NCBI RefSeq assembly: GCF_021134715.1
Contig: NC_060019.1
Span: forward strand, 372,001-436,000
DNA length: 64,000 nt
Direction of reading: 5' to 3'
Source of the DNA: Daphnia pulex
Taxonomy: Eukaryota; Arthropoda; Branchiopoda; Diplostraca; Daphniidae
This document shows, piece by piece, positions 22,149 to 33,772 of the stretch. The stretch's first letter is position 1. The number at the start of each line of letters is the position of its first letter. Made by a program: the position numbers and the translations under genes. A model generated the notes under the pieces. The model made no database searches. It was not told the DNA's origin and saw only the letters and a program-made list of their open reading frames with translations.

Positions 22149-23827
22149 AAATGTTAAAATCAGTTTTCGCTCAACACCCGTTAATCGTGATTACTTTAGA
22201 AAAGTCTGTCTCAACCAGTTTTACTTAATCCCCCAACCACTTTCAAGATAAAAGTAAAAATTTGCCCGAAACCCGCAGATAATTATAGTTTTCGACCGAA
22301 AACCTGTCACAACACCAAATCAAGAATTTCCTAACGTAACATTCGAGTGTCTATTTGGAGAGAGGAGGTCATTTCCTGCACGAAGGAGAGTCGCTTATAG
22401 TTGACGGGAGATGTAGTGGCCAGTCTGGCCCAAGGTCGACAGTGAAGAAGAGAGGCCAATATCATGATGAGATTAACAAGCCCTTCACTTTGACATTTAC
22501 TTTTAAAAAATCTCTTTCCCTCCATCCATCCAAAGATATACGCAAAATCACCTGATATTATTTTGTTCAAACAGCGCGGGGCGCACCTCCATGACACCAT
22601 TCAATTTTTTAAAATTTTATTTTCCACATTTTAAATTGATTTTTCAACTCGAAACTTTTATTTGGTCATCGGTGAAAGTTCTGCCGATTTTTCCATCTAT
22701 TTTTCTCGGCTTATAACATATAACGAGTACTGGTGTGTAATCTATATATATATAGCCATTATAGATTTTAGCCAGCCAGCTGTGAAACCGGATTGAGAAA
22801 GCTTCTTTTCTCTCTCTAATAGAAAAAAGATTGCAGAGCAACCAGCCACTCCCTTATTCGGCTATCCCGACGACGACCGAAATCGATTTGTTTCACGTTT
22901 TATTCACCCGACTTATGGTGCAAAAGTGCCGAGTTATTTTCCATCACGGACTGAATGTAACCAAGTTATGGTGTCAGCAGCAGTAGGTAAAAATATCTCT
23001 CCGGCAGGTAGAACAAATTCTTCCACCTGATTTCCGTTAAAATATTCAAACATGCTTGACATCATTTTGTAAAAAATAAAACCAGGGCGGGGTTTCCAAT
23101 AAATTTTTTTGTAATTTAATACATTTTGATTTGATTAAATCCGTGAAAAAACCAAAACTTTCCATTCCGACCGTGCGGATGAACATGTTTGGCTTTCACG
23201 AAAAAGAATCGAAAGTCTTGGCGGACGTTGTATATAATCGGCCTGCAACCGCAAATTCATCATCCATCATATAACTTATCAGCCGAAAAAATGGCCAAAC
23301 GCTTAAAGACATATATTTTAGGCAACAAAAGAAAAAGTGAATCGAATCTTTCCTTACACCGCAATCAAATCTAATAATCGACAGACAATTTCATTTTTTT
23401 AAATTTGTTTCTTTATTTCTTCATCGCAATATCAGAGAGACGACCACACAAATTTTCGCACGTCGACCCACAAAAATAGAATTTCAACTTCACACACACA
23501 CACACAGACACCAACAGAGAGTCACATACACACGCATAATAATTAATAATTTTTCAGGGAAAAGGAATTAAAAAATATTGGTCTTTTGAAAAAGGGGGAG
23601 GAGTCATTATTAGATAATAGAATTTCTTTTTTTAAAATTTTTTTTATGTCTGTACAAATTGCCGACATAGACACACTTTAAGATTTCATAAAAAAAAACA
23701 TAATTTCATATTATTTAAAAATTCACTGGGGGCATTATAATTAATAAAAGGTGCAAAAATTTGTGTGTGTTTATTACAAAACAAAAATAAGTTTGGAATA
23801 TGAATTTTTAATTAATTAAAAAAAAAT
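22149..23827. other. Intergenic and 3' flank of the cuticle gene
   Basis: No convincing gene. Overlapping open frames at 22331-22600 lack domains. A short CA repeat lies near 23490. TTTATT at 23770-23775 is an AATAAA on the minus strand, 53 bases past the stop of the next gene, and is its likely poly(A) signal. Confidence 0.5.
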
Positions 23828-25820
23828 TTATAATTTATGGGATTTATTTGTCGGTTCCAGCGGAGTAGTTGTCGTCTTGGCGACGGATGTGGAAGGAGGG
23901 ACGATGGGGAGCAGTGGAGGTCGGGCGTTGGTAGGATCGATGATCCGCCCAGGAGCTTTAGGATCGTAGTCGTCATTGGCGTAGAAATTGCCGTGCTCCA
24001 AACTGTCGTCGTAATCGTAATAATAATAATCGTATTCAATCACCGATTCTTCGCCCTTTTCCTCGACGTAGGGCGTGGCTGTCGTCGTTGACACGCCGAT
24101 GGATCGGGCGGCCACTGGTGACGCCGATGTCGTCACTTTTCGTCCTTGTTGTTTCTCCTGTTGCTTTTGCTGGTCTTGAATGATTTTCAATTGATTTCTC
24201 TGTGGAAATAAGAGTTTTATTTTTAGTCCAATCCGGAATTGTTACCCAAAGTTGATTACAAATTATTTAGAAAGTCGAATATACCTGATGCTCTTGTTGA
24301 CGTCGCTCGTGCTGGTCAATCACCTGTTGTTGTTTGAGCACCTGGGCGGCCTGCTGCTCCTCCAGGACCATCAGCTGTTTGAGTTGTTGCTCCTGTTGGC
24401 GCTTTTGCTGCTCCGACGGCTCCTCAGTTCCGGCCGATAAAGAAGATGTGCCACTGCTTGTTTTATTGGACTCGACGTTGGGCTGGAACAGTTGCAGATT
24501 CTTGTCGTAGAAAAAAGTGGACGAACGGCAGTCGATTTCGAACCAGTTGGCACAAATGAAATTCTCCTGGTCGAAAACCGTGTCGTTTGGGCACATGAAT
24601 TTGAAATCCCTCACCTGTATGCCCAGTCAAAAATATTTAATTAACTTTTTTTCTTGTCTCAATTCGTGCCAAGGAGAATCCAGAAAATAGAAAAAAGGTG
24701 CTTCGTGATCGTGACAAGTTCACGAACGAGATTTTCTTGTAGACGCCACTCTCTAGTACATAGCATTTTGGCGAAAAAAAAACAAAAGAGAAACGTCTAG
24801 CTCTCTTTAGAAGCCCCCATTCCCATCCCCTACAACAGCAGCGTGACCGACTAGATAATAGGCCGAGCTCACAAACAACACGCACGAAAACAATGGGTTA
24901 ATTTCCCTCCAGCTCGCAACGTGAAAAATATGATTTTCTGTTTTTTCCCTTTCACTTTTGCCCTTTGTACACCTGTGTAGTAGTAGCAGCAGCTCCCATA
25001 ATCCACCAGTGTACCTGTACAAACGAAATTTGGAGGGGCTCTGCTTTCGTGCAAGTTGACCTGCTTGGTAGACACGACACGAATTGCGCTCCCGTCGTGA
25101 ATTTCCCCTTTCACGAATGTTGGAGAAATATTTCACGCAGATGAGCCAATTCATAATAAGAATAATATAAGACGACCTCGTATACCTTTCCCTCTCCCAG
25201 GTATATTTTTCCAGGTAGAGAGAACCTTTCACTTGTCTATACAACAACAACAACAGCCGCATGTTGTTGTTGTTTGATATTCAAATGAGACTTACGTCAT
25301 TCTCGTCGACTTGGACGCAAACGTGAAACATTTGACAGTCGGCGTCGGGATCGGCGTAGTAGCCGCCGACGACTTTACCGGCGCACGTGAACGACGTCTC
25401 GGGCATGTGGTCGTGATTGTAATTGGGCGGACGACGGACGGCGCCCAACGCCGGATTCACGCTCCAGCTCAACACGCCCAATGCCAACAAACCTGTAAAA
25501 TACCCAAACAAAATAAAAATGTAATTTCTCCCGACTGAGAGAGCGGGATAATTCAAAAAGCATTTTGAAATCAATCAAACGAATCCAGTAAAAAGAAAAT
25601 GGGAATAAACTAAAAAAGAAAAATTAGAAAATTCCCGAAAAAAAGTGAACCGCGAAATTGTTTTTGGTACTATGGGAACCAGGTAAGAAAAATGGGGTCC
25701 ATTCCTTCCGGGAAAAACATATTTGTCATAGCAGGTCAAAATAAAATTAAATAAAAAATTTTTAAGTTTTTAATTACCGAAAAGGAACTGTTGATGGCCG
25801 GGTGATGAGGTCCTTCCCAT
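23828..25820 (-). CDS. CPAP1-type cuticle protein with one chitin-binding domain
   Basis: Minus-strand exons 25820-25778, 25492-25296, 24614-24285 and 24199-23828 encode 313 residues. The N-terminus has a hydrophobic signal-like segment (FLFGLLALGVLSWSVNPALG, about 13-32). A single type-2 chitin-binding (CBM14) domain follows (about 48-107): FTCAGKVVGGYYADPDADCQ, then MFHVCVQ, FMCPNDTVFDQ, FICANWFEIDC, with six cysteines in CPAP1 spacing. The rest is a Gln/Glu-rich stretch (about 145-205) and an acidic tyrosine run EYDYYYYDYDD (about 255). Secretion and chitin binding in the cuticle are expected from the family. An acceptor-like TTGTGTAG before AGAATTTTTC near 25970 suggests a 5'UTR intron with its first exon further upstream. 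Confidence 0.9.
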
Positions 25821-28505
25821 TGTACACGCAGTGCCCCCCTCCTTAATTTTCGTTGAAAATTCTTATGTCCTTGTTGGGTTGTTGTTGTTGTTGTTGGGTT
25901 GTTGTTGGTTTAGTTTTACCGTTCCATTAGATCTCGGGTGGATCTCTCGCCGTTGCGGAAAAATTCTCTACACAATAAAAATAAAAATAAACAGGTGAGA
26001 AATTTACACGACCGACATTTTGCCTAATTATAAATTTATTTTTTCCTCCCGTCGACAGCAGATGGTAAAAAATTAGGAAATCACGAACCAATTAACCGAT
26101 ATGTTTTTTTTCCCCTACTGCATGACCGAATTTTTCAATATTTGATTTCCAATTTAAAGGCAATTTGAACTTTCACTTGACCCATTGCAAAGAAGAAATT
26201 AATTTTTCCGACCATCTTGTTTCCAGCCGATGCACGAAACAACGTGATGAGCGAAAGTTTGAAAAAATAGACTGGATTATCATCAGGCAATCGAGCGTGT
26301 CTGATCTCTTACAGGTTTATTTTATTCGGTCAAAGAGAAAAATGTACAAGGATGGGGTCTCTCCTCTCTCTTTTTCTAACAGAGTCCGAAATGTCTATAA
26401 CCCAGTTAATATTTGATTATTATTTCACGCTGAAAATTTCCGTCCAGTGAAAGGAACTACTACCCCTTGCGGGAGAGAAGATCTGGGTCAATCGTGATAA
26501 AAAGAGACCCCCTTTTTTATATTCTAATGAATCAAAATGTAAAGCACACTGAACTTGGCCATCCAACACACACACACACACACACACTACTACCAGTGTG
26601 TGTACTACATAGAGGGGAAAGAGAGTGTGAGGGGAGAGAGACTACTGACCCGCTTCGTGACCCACACCTGTTTTCACCTGGTGGCGGAGATTCCAAACAT
26701 TCCACAGGTAACAAAATCAAATCGTCGCCCAGCCAATGTGTGAAAAACGTCTGATTGGCCAATTGAGGTTACAACGTCCAAGTGGAACGAAAATATCTCG
26801 GCAGAATTAAAAGAAATTGATTGAAAACTGGATGGGTCACGACTATAGAACTCGGCGTGAAAGTCGTGAAAAAAAAGAAGGTCGCAACCCTCAGCCCAAA
26901 TTTTCACCATTTCGGTTCCAGTCGGGAAACGTTTTTCTTTTACTTTGCGGCCATTGATTTTATTTCCAGTCGACAAAATATGTTTCTCTCTCTCGAGAAT
27001 AAACAAGAGGAGAAAATGTCTCGGGAGAAAGCCCTCCATAATAATCATCATTATTATGATTATTGCTGTGGCTACCCATGCGTGAAAATGATATCTTTTC
27101 TTTCTTTTTTCTCGGGAAAAATTCTGCACAATTTTTTTTATTTTTAACGCACCTTTTTTATTTCGTATTGACGTTTCTCTTTACGATTTGATGACGACGA
27201 CGAATGTTGTATCCATTCACTGCTGATATAATATAATCCCTTACTGCAATAACAACAACGCCATCATCGTCTAGCGGCCGGAAGCGATCCGTTGTTATTT
27301 ATCACCCCCGCAAGGCACTTTGCACCCCCACACACTCAAACACTACACACACTACACACTACACACACACAACCATGCGAGTTGAAAAATATTTATCCAC
27401 ACCACTTAAAACTCAAAACAACGATATGTTGGAACCAACGTCGATCGAACGATTTCTGCAACTGGCACAATTGGCTAAAAATTTTCACTGTGCACACACA
27501 CTACACACAACACCAAAAAATGAACGAAATATATTATATAAAAACGTGCGTGCGAACCGGTTGACGATCTACCGACTACTGGAGCTGCTACCTGCTGGGT
27601 GCTGTGTAGAGTTGTTGGTGTTGTGTGTGTGTGACTCTCTAAAACAGCGCCAGGAGCACTGGAACACTGGAACAGCAACCACAGAATAAAAGCGGAACAC
27701 ACACACCATCCTGGTGCATATAGTGAAAGTAGAGCGACTTGTTACCTTTCTCTCTTCTTCTTCTTTGGCTTTTTAGCTTCTTCTTCATGAGCAGAAATAA
27801 ATATTCCTTGCAGAATCTTGTTTTGGGCTGCTGCTGCTGCAGACGCCGCCATCTTTTTTCGATCGAATGTAAAATTCTTAGAGAATCGTCTGCACTGCAG
27901 GTGTGGAATCACCGCGCCAAGGACTTTTTCACAATCTTTTTTTTGCGGTATTCATCATCATTATTTAGAGATAATAATCACGGTGGCAATTTGGCCTCGA
28001 CTGGCAAGATCATCATCAAAAATTGACATGTAGTTTGGCAGCGGTTGGTGGTGGTGTTGTTCGTCAATTTCTTGCAATCAACTTTCCCTCTTCTTCTTCT
28101 TCTTCTTGCTGGGCCTCATTGAAGATGAAAAGTTCACGAGCTCAACTGTCGAGAAGAAGAATTTCACGACCTGAATTCCTCATCCCTTTCAAATCTTAAC
28201 CGATTGCTGCTGCAGCTCAAACGACGGTTCATTGCACCTTTCTTTTATTTTTAAAAAAGACTCGAGCGTTTGCCATTTTTGCCACTAGGTGGCCATCCAG
28301 TCAGCGCTAGGTGGCTACACGTATCTCTGTTGTTATCACAGTCACGTCTTCTGCTGCTCTTCTGTGTGAATGAAACAACCGTCTTGTTTTAGAGATATAA
28401 AAATATTGTTTTCTTATCTCATGCTGAAATTGTATATGTAAAAACTCCCCGCCCCCTTGCTGCATTCGGGACACACATGAATCGGCGTATTCGTTAGTCT
28501 CGGAA
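25821..28505. other. Long upstream region between divergent genes
   Basis: No coding gene seen. It probably holds the promoter and a 5' non-coding exon of the cuticle gene (-) and the promoter of the gene at 28506 (+). Features are (TTG)n near 25880, a (CA)n run at 26566-26587, CA-rich sequence at 27325-27375 and (CTT)n near 28090. Open frames here follow these repeats and are not trusted. Confidence 0.5.
26566..26587. repeat. CA dinucleotide microsatellite
   Basis: Eleven CA units in an otherwise unique promoter region. A further imperfect CA-rich tract lies at 27325-27375. Confidence 0.9.
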
Positions 28506-29605
28506 ATGAATAACAACGTGATGAACAAAGAGGCTATTCAACTGCTGAACGCCGCCAGCAGTGACAGCGAATCTGCATCTGATTTGCAATTCGCCTTGGC
28601 CCCACAACCGACGATACAAGTGAGAAGAAAGATTCGTACGAAAAGGTTAGTTGATGAATAAGAATTTCTCCTTGTTTTCCATCAACTCATTCTCCAACGA
28701 TTGACAGGAAGCAGAGACGAGGAGATGCAGGAAGTGGATCTCAGTCCCCGACTCTGTCTCAGTTGCCTTGTTCTTTCTTCAACATCTTGAAAATCGCATC
28801 CATTTCGTTTGCCATTGGAGGCACTCTAGTCATCGGCTGGATAGTCATGCTCCTCCACACAGAAGTGCAGCAGCTCTCTGACAAATTGGCCAACGGTACA
28901 CACAATAGAATTCTCTGTCCCAACCTGCATGTTAATCATTCCGAGTGCTTTTTCTAGTACCCACATCTTACGATGACGAAACCATTTTGGGTCTGAAGAG
29001 AACCATCAAGGAACTGGGCTTGAACCAGTCTTACCATTACTACGTCCTTCAAAACTACTCTCGAGGTCTGGAGGTCTTCCGTCAACAAATTACGTCCGTG
29101 ACATCTGACGTCAGTAATATCAAAGACAGCCTGAAAGAGGCCCCTCAAATGTTGAACATTGGCAAAGAGTTGGATTCGTTGAAATCCTCTTTGGCCACTT
29201 ACGGTGCCACCATATCCGATTTGAAGCTCAGTCTGGCCGAATTGAAAGAATCGCCAACGTCATCGACTGGCGCCCAGCTGGAAGCCTTAAACGCCACCCT
29301 GCAGGCCAGACTGGATTTCATTACCGAAGATTTGCACCATCACCACGTATGACTCGACAGAAAACAAAAATGTGTGTCAGTGATTTTCTATTTTCCTTTT
29401 TTAAATTTTACAGGGTATCATTACCTCACTTCAAAATGCAACGGAACGTCTTTCTGCTCAGATTCCATCCGCAAATATTCCCCAAAGAGTCGACGCTATC
29501 CATTCAGCCCTGGCCAAACTGGAAGCTCAGCAAAAGAATACGACTGTCACTCTGAGCTACGCCATGGAACTTTTACATCAAATAGTAACAAACTCTTCTG
29601 GATGA
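28506..29605 (+). CDS. Single-pass membrane protein with coiled coil
   Basis: Exons 28506-28645, 28708-28895, 28958-29346 and 29414-29605 join in phase and encode 302 residues. The N-terminus is polar with a basic patch (VRRKIRTKRKQRRGD, about 39-53). One membrane helix follows (about 70-94, ISFAIGGTLVIGWIVMLL), and the remainder is amphipathic helix and coiled coil to the C-terminus (for example SLKSSLATYGATISDLKLSL). Positive charges before the helix predict a cytoplasmic N-terminus and a lumenal or extracellular coiled coil with N-x-S/T sites (NQS, NYS, NAT, NTT). The layout recalls EFCAB14-like proteins, which have a membrane helix and a long lumenal coiled coil, but I see no EF-hand. Start chosen at the first ATG of the frame. 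Confidence 0.8.
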
Positions 29606-29855
29606 TAATCACCGGTTGACTTAAAAAATTCCCTTTCGTAGATATGCCATAACAAACTCAATTTTTATAATTTAAAATTTGGATAGTAGTTGCCAACTTG
29701 ACAAACCTTTATTTTAACTAGTCCCTTTTTAAATAATAGCTTTGTCTTTTTGTCGCGCTCAAAAAATACAATTGAATTTTTTTTTGTTTTTTCAAAAAAA
29801 TCCGTGATTGGTTGATGGAGAAACTTGTGCGTGTTGTTTTTGGTTCTTTTTCTTT

Positions 29856-31857
29856 TCAGTGGATGACGCCCAACTCGCGGCCGACAGAAATGAAAGCCTC
29901 GATGGTCCGGTCGATGTCGTCAAACGAATGAGCAGCCGAGATTTGCACGCGAATTCGTGCTTTCCCTTTAGGTACCACAGGATAGCTGAATCCAATCACG
30001 TAGATCCCTCGACCTGTCAATAACCCCCGGATGGATTATTTTTTTACTTTTTCTGATAATTATTATTAGGGTTACTTACTAAGCATCCGCTCGGCCATGG
30101 TAGAAGCTAATTTAGCGTCCTCCAAGAAAACTGGGCAGATGGGATGATTCTCGCCCAAGATTTTGAATCCAGCCGATGTCATCCCTTGGCGGAATCGTGT
30201 CGTGTTAGCCGCCACTTTTTGTGATAATCCTGATCCTCCCATGACCAATTCCAGGGCCTTTTTCAAAAACAAAAGAAAAGTTGTTTTTCAAAAGAAAAGG
30301 TAAACAAACTTTTGTTTAAAAAAGTTGTCGTGCCGCAGTGCAACTGCAGGGCTAACCCCCCCCTTAAAAAAAAAGTCCCGAGTCACGCCATTTTCAACTA
30401 CGTTACAGTCCCGACACTATCAGCTGTAAACTTTTTTTTCTTTTGAAAAGTCACAGGAAATATATCTACAATAAGTTTTAAAATGTTTAGTAGTAAGAAA
30501 AACCTTTTGAGCTACGGCGACGACCGGCGGCGGAAGTGAATTGGAGAAAAGGTACGGCCTGGATCGTTGTCGTAGAAGGTGAATCAATTCTTTGGGGCCG
30601 GTCGTGTAGCCACCGGCCGCTCCACCCAAAGCTTTGCCCAGAGTTGAATTAATGATGTCAACTCGGTTGGTAAGACCGAAATATTCCTCCGTTCCCCTTT
30701 GTTACATTTATAACAAGTTATGCATGAAATTTGACACTATCCGAAATCGGCGGTTATTTAAATTACCTGCCGGTGGCGCCGAAAAAACCGGTGGCGTGAC
30801 ATTCGTCGATAAAGATCATTGAATTGTACTGGTCAGCCAACTGTCCAATTTCTTTCAACGGTACCACGTTGCCGTCCATGCTAAACACTCCATCCGTCAC
30901 AATCAGTCGCATTCGTGAATTTTGGCTTTCCTTTAATTTCTCTTCCAAATCTAAACCGCATTTGAATTGGGAAAGTGAATGGAAATTTGATTTGATTTGA
31001 TTGACTAATCACCAGCCATGTCCTTGTGTTTGTAACGCAATTTCTTAGCCTTGCAGAGCCGGATGCCGTCGATGATGGAAGCGTGATTAAGTTCGTCTGA
31101 AATGACGGCGTCATCGGGAGTGAGAAGGACCTCGAAAAGTCCGGCATTGGCATCGAAACAGCTCGGGTAGAGAATGGCGTCTTCGCGGCCGTGAAATTCC
31201 GCAATCTTCTTCTCCAACACCTTTTCTTATATAATTATAAACATTCGTTTATAATTTATTATTCAAATAGAGAAAGTGTGGACATGTGTTTTTTTCCTAG
31301 AAGCAGACCTTGTGAATGTCCTGAGTTCCGCAAATGAAACGAACGCTGCTCAGTCCCGCTCCGTAATTATCTAAAGCTTCTTTCTATTTTCACGAAATTT
31401 TAATTAAAAAAATCTTTTGTCTTCAACAGGAAATATTTCTAGGAAAAATAACACTTACGCCGGCTTGGATAACATCTGGATGGCTCTAATAGAAAAATGA
31501 AATTAAACTGAATTAAATATGAAGATATATCATTAATGTAATACCGAAAGGCCCAGGTAATTATTAGCACAGAAATTGAGTAGAGGTTGAAGCTGTCCTT
31601 GAACTTGAACAGTGACAGCCTGTTTGGACGTAATGACTCTTTCGTGTTTAAAAGTTCCAGCCTGACGAATCGAGTCCAGTTCGTTTTCCAACAGCTGACG
31701 GGCAGCTGCCAGGGCCGAACTGTTACGCGAATAACTCAAATTCTTCTTCTTCACCAGCAAATGCCATCCCGATCGACCTTTTTATGTTAAACAAAATGAA
31801 AATTTCTTTAAATTATACGAAATAATTCATTCTCAGACCTGCTGCTGCTTGGAACAT
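29856..31857 (-). CDS. GCAT: Glycine C-acetyltransferase (2-amino-3-ketobutyrate CoA ligase)
   Basis: Nine minus-strand exons (31857-31839, 31777-31545, 31485-31459, 31383-31309, 31220-31013, 30950-30767, 30696-30504, 30257-30080, 30013-29856) encode 424 residues. The enzyme is a PLP-dependent alpha-oxoamine synthase that converts 2-amino-3-ketobutyrate and CoA to glycine and acetyl-CoA in threonine breakdown, in mitochondria. Family motifs are [58 protein letters not shown] and the PLP-lysine segment [13 protein letters not shown]. The length fits the family. The N-terminus ([18 protein letters not shown]) is basic and Ala-rich, consistent with a mitochondrial presequence. Exon 3 is a 27-nt microexon encoding SHPDVIQAG. 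Confidence 0.95.
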
Positions 31858-32635
31858 TGTTGCGTGACTGAATCGACTGCTGCCGATATATCTGCGCAGC
31901 TGAGACAGCCCCGGCAATGTTCCAAAAACCCCAAAGTCTATTTTAGGTTGTACATAACCCTCCCTCCCACCTCGTTCGTTTTGTTTTACAGGCCAACAAC
32001 AGACGACGACGGCGTCAAAGTCTAATTATCAAAGTCAGCTGTTTTTCTACAAAATATAAAGTTATCGATCCTGGAAAAGAAGGTGATATCGTGTACACGG
32101 CATTCGTATAAAAGGTAAGATATAATAATCGATCAAGCAGCTATAAACGCGCGGTAATAGTTTCCCATGTTTGACTCTTTTATACGTCAGTTTATATCAA
32201 CTTTGTTTTCTTTTATTATTAGGGCGGGAAAATTTATGATTTGAAACAACTTTTGAACTGGAATAGGCCATCACACAAACAAGTCGGTTAAACACGCAAC
32301 AATGTTATATTGGCGCGATATTCGATTGGCTAAAATGGATAGCTGTTTAAAAGGTATTAACTTTTGTTAGATAATGAAGGTAAATGCTGACTCATCGAGT
32401 TTGAATGTTTGCTTGTATTCCGATCGAACGTAGGTTTGAACATTGGTTGCGTGGGCAACTCGTCAGTTATTATTCAACAGCTGTCCCATGAGGGGGGGGG
32501 GGGACTATTCACCCCCCCTCGAAACGTTGTTGCCCACCCAGGTGTGCGCAGGTGCGCCCTGGAACACACGAACGTGATGGGGGGAGAAAAAAGAAGGAAA
32601 TTGTACTAGTCTCATTTTTATTTGTGTGTTAGTCG
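31858..32635. other. Divergent intergenic region
   Basis: Lies between GCAT (-) and the gene at 32636 (+) and probably holds both promoters. A donor-like site at AAAAGGTAAGAT near 32113 and an acceptor-like TTATTAG near 32221 suggest one or more non-coding 5' exons for the plus-strand gene. A 12-G run lies near 32493. Confidence 0.45.
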
Positions 32636-33145
32636 ATGCTAGAACGTCGGTCAAGGATGGCGTCGTCGGAACTTCGGCGACCGAAATCGGCCAATCCCAA
32701 TCGGAGATTACGGACAGCAACGCACAAAGTGACCGATCCTCGAGTCCGTCCCGAACAACCGGCAGCCGAAAGAGAAGAGTCTTCCGAGTACCACAATTTG
32801 AACGAATCGCTCTCCGTTTGGACCAACGATTCTCTGCTGGAAGAGGTCGATCCTGGACAGCAGAGGCCATCCGCCGCCTCGGGCAAACAGCAGCGGACGC
32901 CGTCGCCCACGTCATCGACATACGATTCGCTGATGACTTTCGAGTGCATTCAAAAGGCCAGTGCTTTGCGTGTATTGGCCAAAACACTTGACAGACAGCG
33001 TGACGTCTTGCAGCAGGCCAGCAGCAGCAGCAGCGGTGGGAACGGGAGCAGCACTGCAACGGGAGATTCGGCTGACTCCCGAAAAACCACACCCCCGCCA
33101 AGGAAATTGCGGCCTTTGGGACGTGAATACAGCGGTCCTTTCTAA
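32636..33145 (+). CDS. Hypothetical polar protein, 169 residues
   Basis: A single open frame begins MLERRSRMASSELRRPKSAN and ends GREYSGPF. It is basic and low-complexity at both ends, with an acidic centre (SLLEEVDPGQQRPSAASG), a likely short helix (FECIQKASALRVLAKTLDRQ, about 98-117) and a Ser/Gly run. A splice-acceptor-like TGTGTGTTAG lies just before the frame, so the true start may be in an upstream exon or at the internal Met (MASSELRR). There is no recognised domain. Competing frames overlap on both strands; this one is preferred because its composition and helix look protein-like and it closes shortly before an AT-rich 3' flank. Confidence 0.5.
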   Translation: MLERRSRMASSELRRPKSANPNRRLRTATHKVTDPRVRPEQPAAEREESSEYHNLNESLSVWTNDSLLEEVDPGQQRPSAASGKQQRTPSPTSSTYDSLMTFECIQKASALRVLAKTLDRQRDVLQQASSSSSGGNGSSTATGDSADSRKTTPPPRKLRPLGREYSGPF

Positions 33146-33772
33146 AACAAAACAACAATTTGATTTTTAAATTTTATTTTTTGTTCATTTTGATTTTTGC
33201 GGGTTGTACACACACAGTCAAGGTCCAATGAAAAAGACGCCAGTTTTATCGTGAATATATATACAATGTGAAATAGCGTACTGATGTTAACGTGATGTTC
33301 AACATCACGAACTGGCGAATTTCGCTTTTTTGTGTTAGCTCTGCTGGTGAGTTGAGGGAGGGGGCGAGCTTTATATCCATCACGTGTTACTGAAACATAT
33401 AACGCCAGCATGAGCTGGGGGTGCGTGACAACAAGTCGTGATTCACTGCTGAGAACGGAGTAGCTATACTAAGAAATTTAAGTTTCTACGACATATTTCC
33501 ACTGCGGCTGAATCGTTTGAGTGTAATCTGAAATTAACTTTTTTTTGTACACGATCAAAATGATGAATGCGTCTTTTGTGGAAAGTTTACATTATTATTC
33601 TCGAGTGTTGGCAACGTTGCTAGATTATTGTTTACGTTTTCTTGGCCAATTCGTGTGTCGTCTGCTGCTACTGCGTTGTGGAATTGAATGTCAAGTGTCA
33701 GAATCCAAGGGGGGCGTACACACACACATCGTTGGATGAAGGGTCACGACAACTTTCAAGAATTGATTCAAC
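33146..33772. other. Intergenic and cystinosin promoter region
   Basis: No gene seen. Short open frames at 33142-33411 (-) and 33545-33739 (+) have no domains. The right part should contain the cystinosin promoter and 5' untranslated region. Confidence 0.5.

Noticed and set aside
24807-25262. 151-codon minus-strand frame inside the cuticle gene
   Set aside because: It falls in the intron between exons 2 and 3 and has no domain or splice support.
26467-27702. Several open frames upstream of the cuticle gene
   Set aside because: They overlap CA-rich repeats on both strands and contain His-Thr runs produced by the repeats.
32505-33158. 217-codon minus-strand frame overlapping the hypothetical gene at 32636
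   Set aside because: Antisense shadow of a Ser/Arg-rich frame; composition is Cys/Arg/Trp-rich in a way typical of reverse frames.
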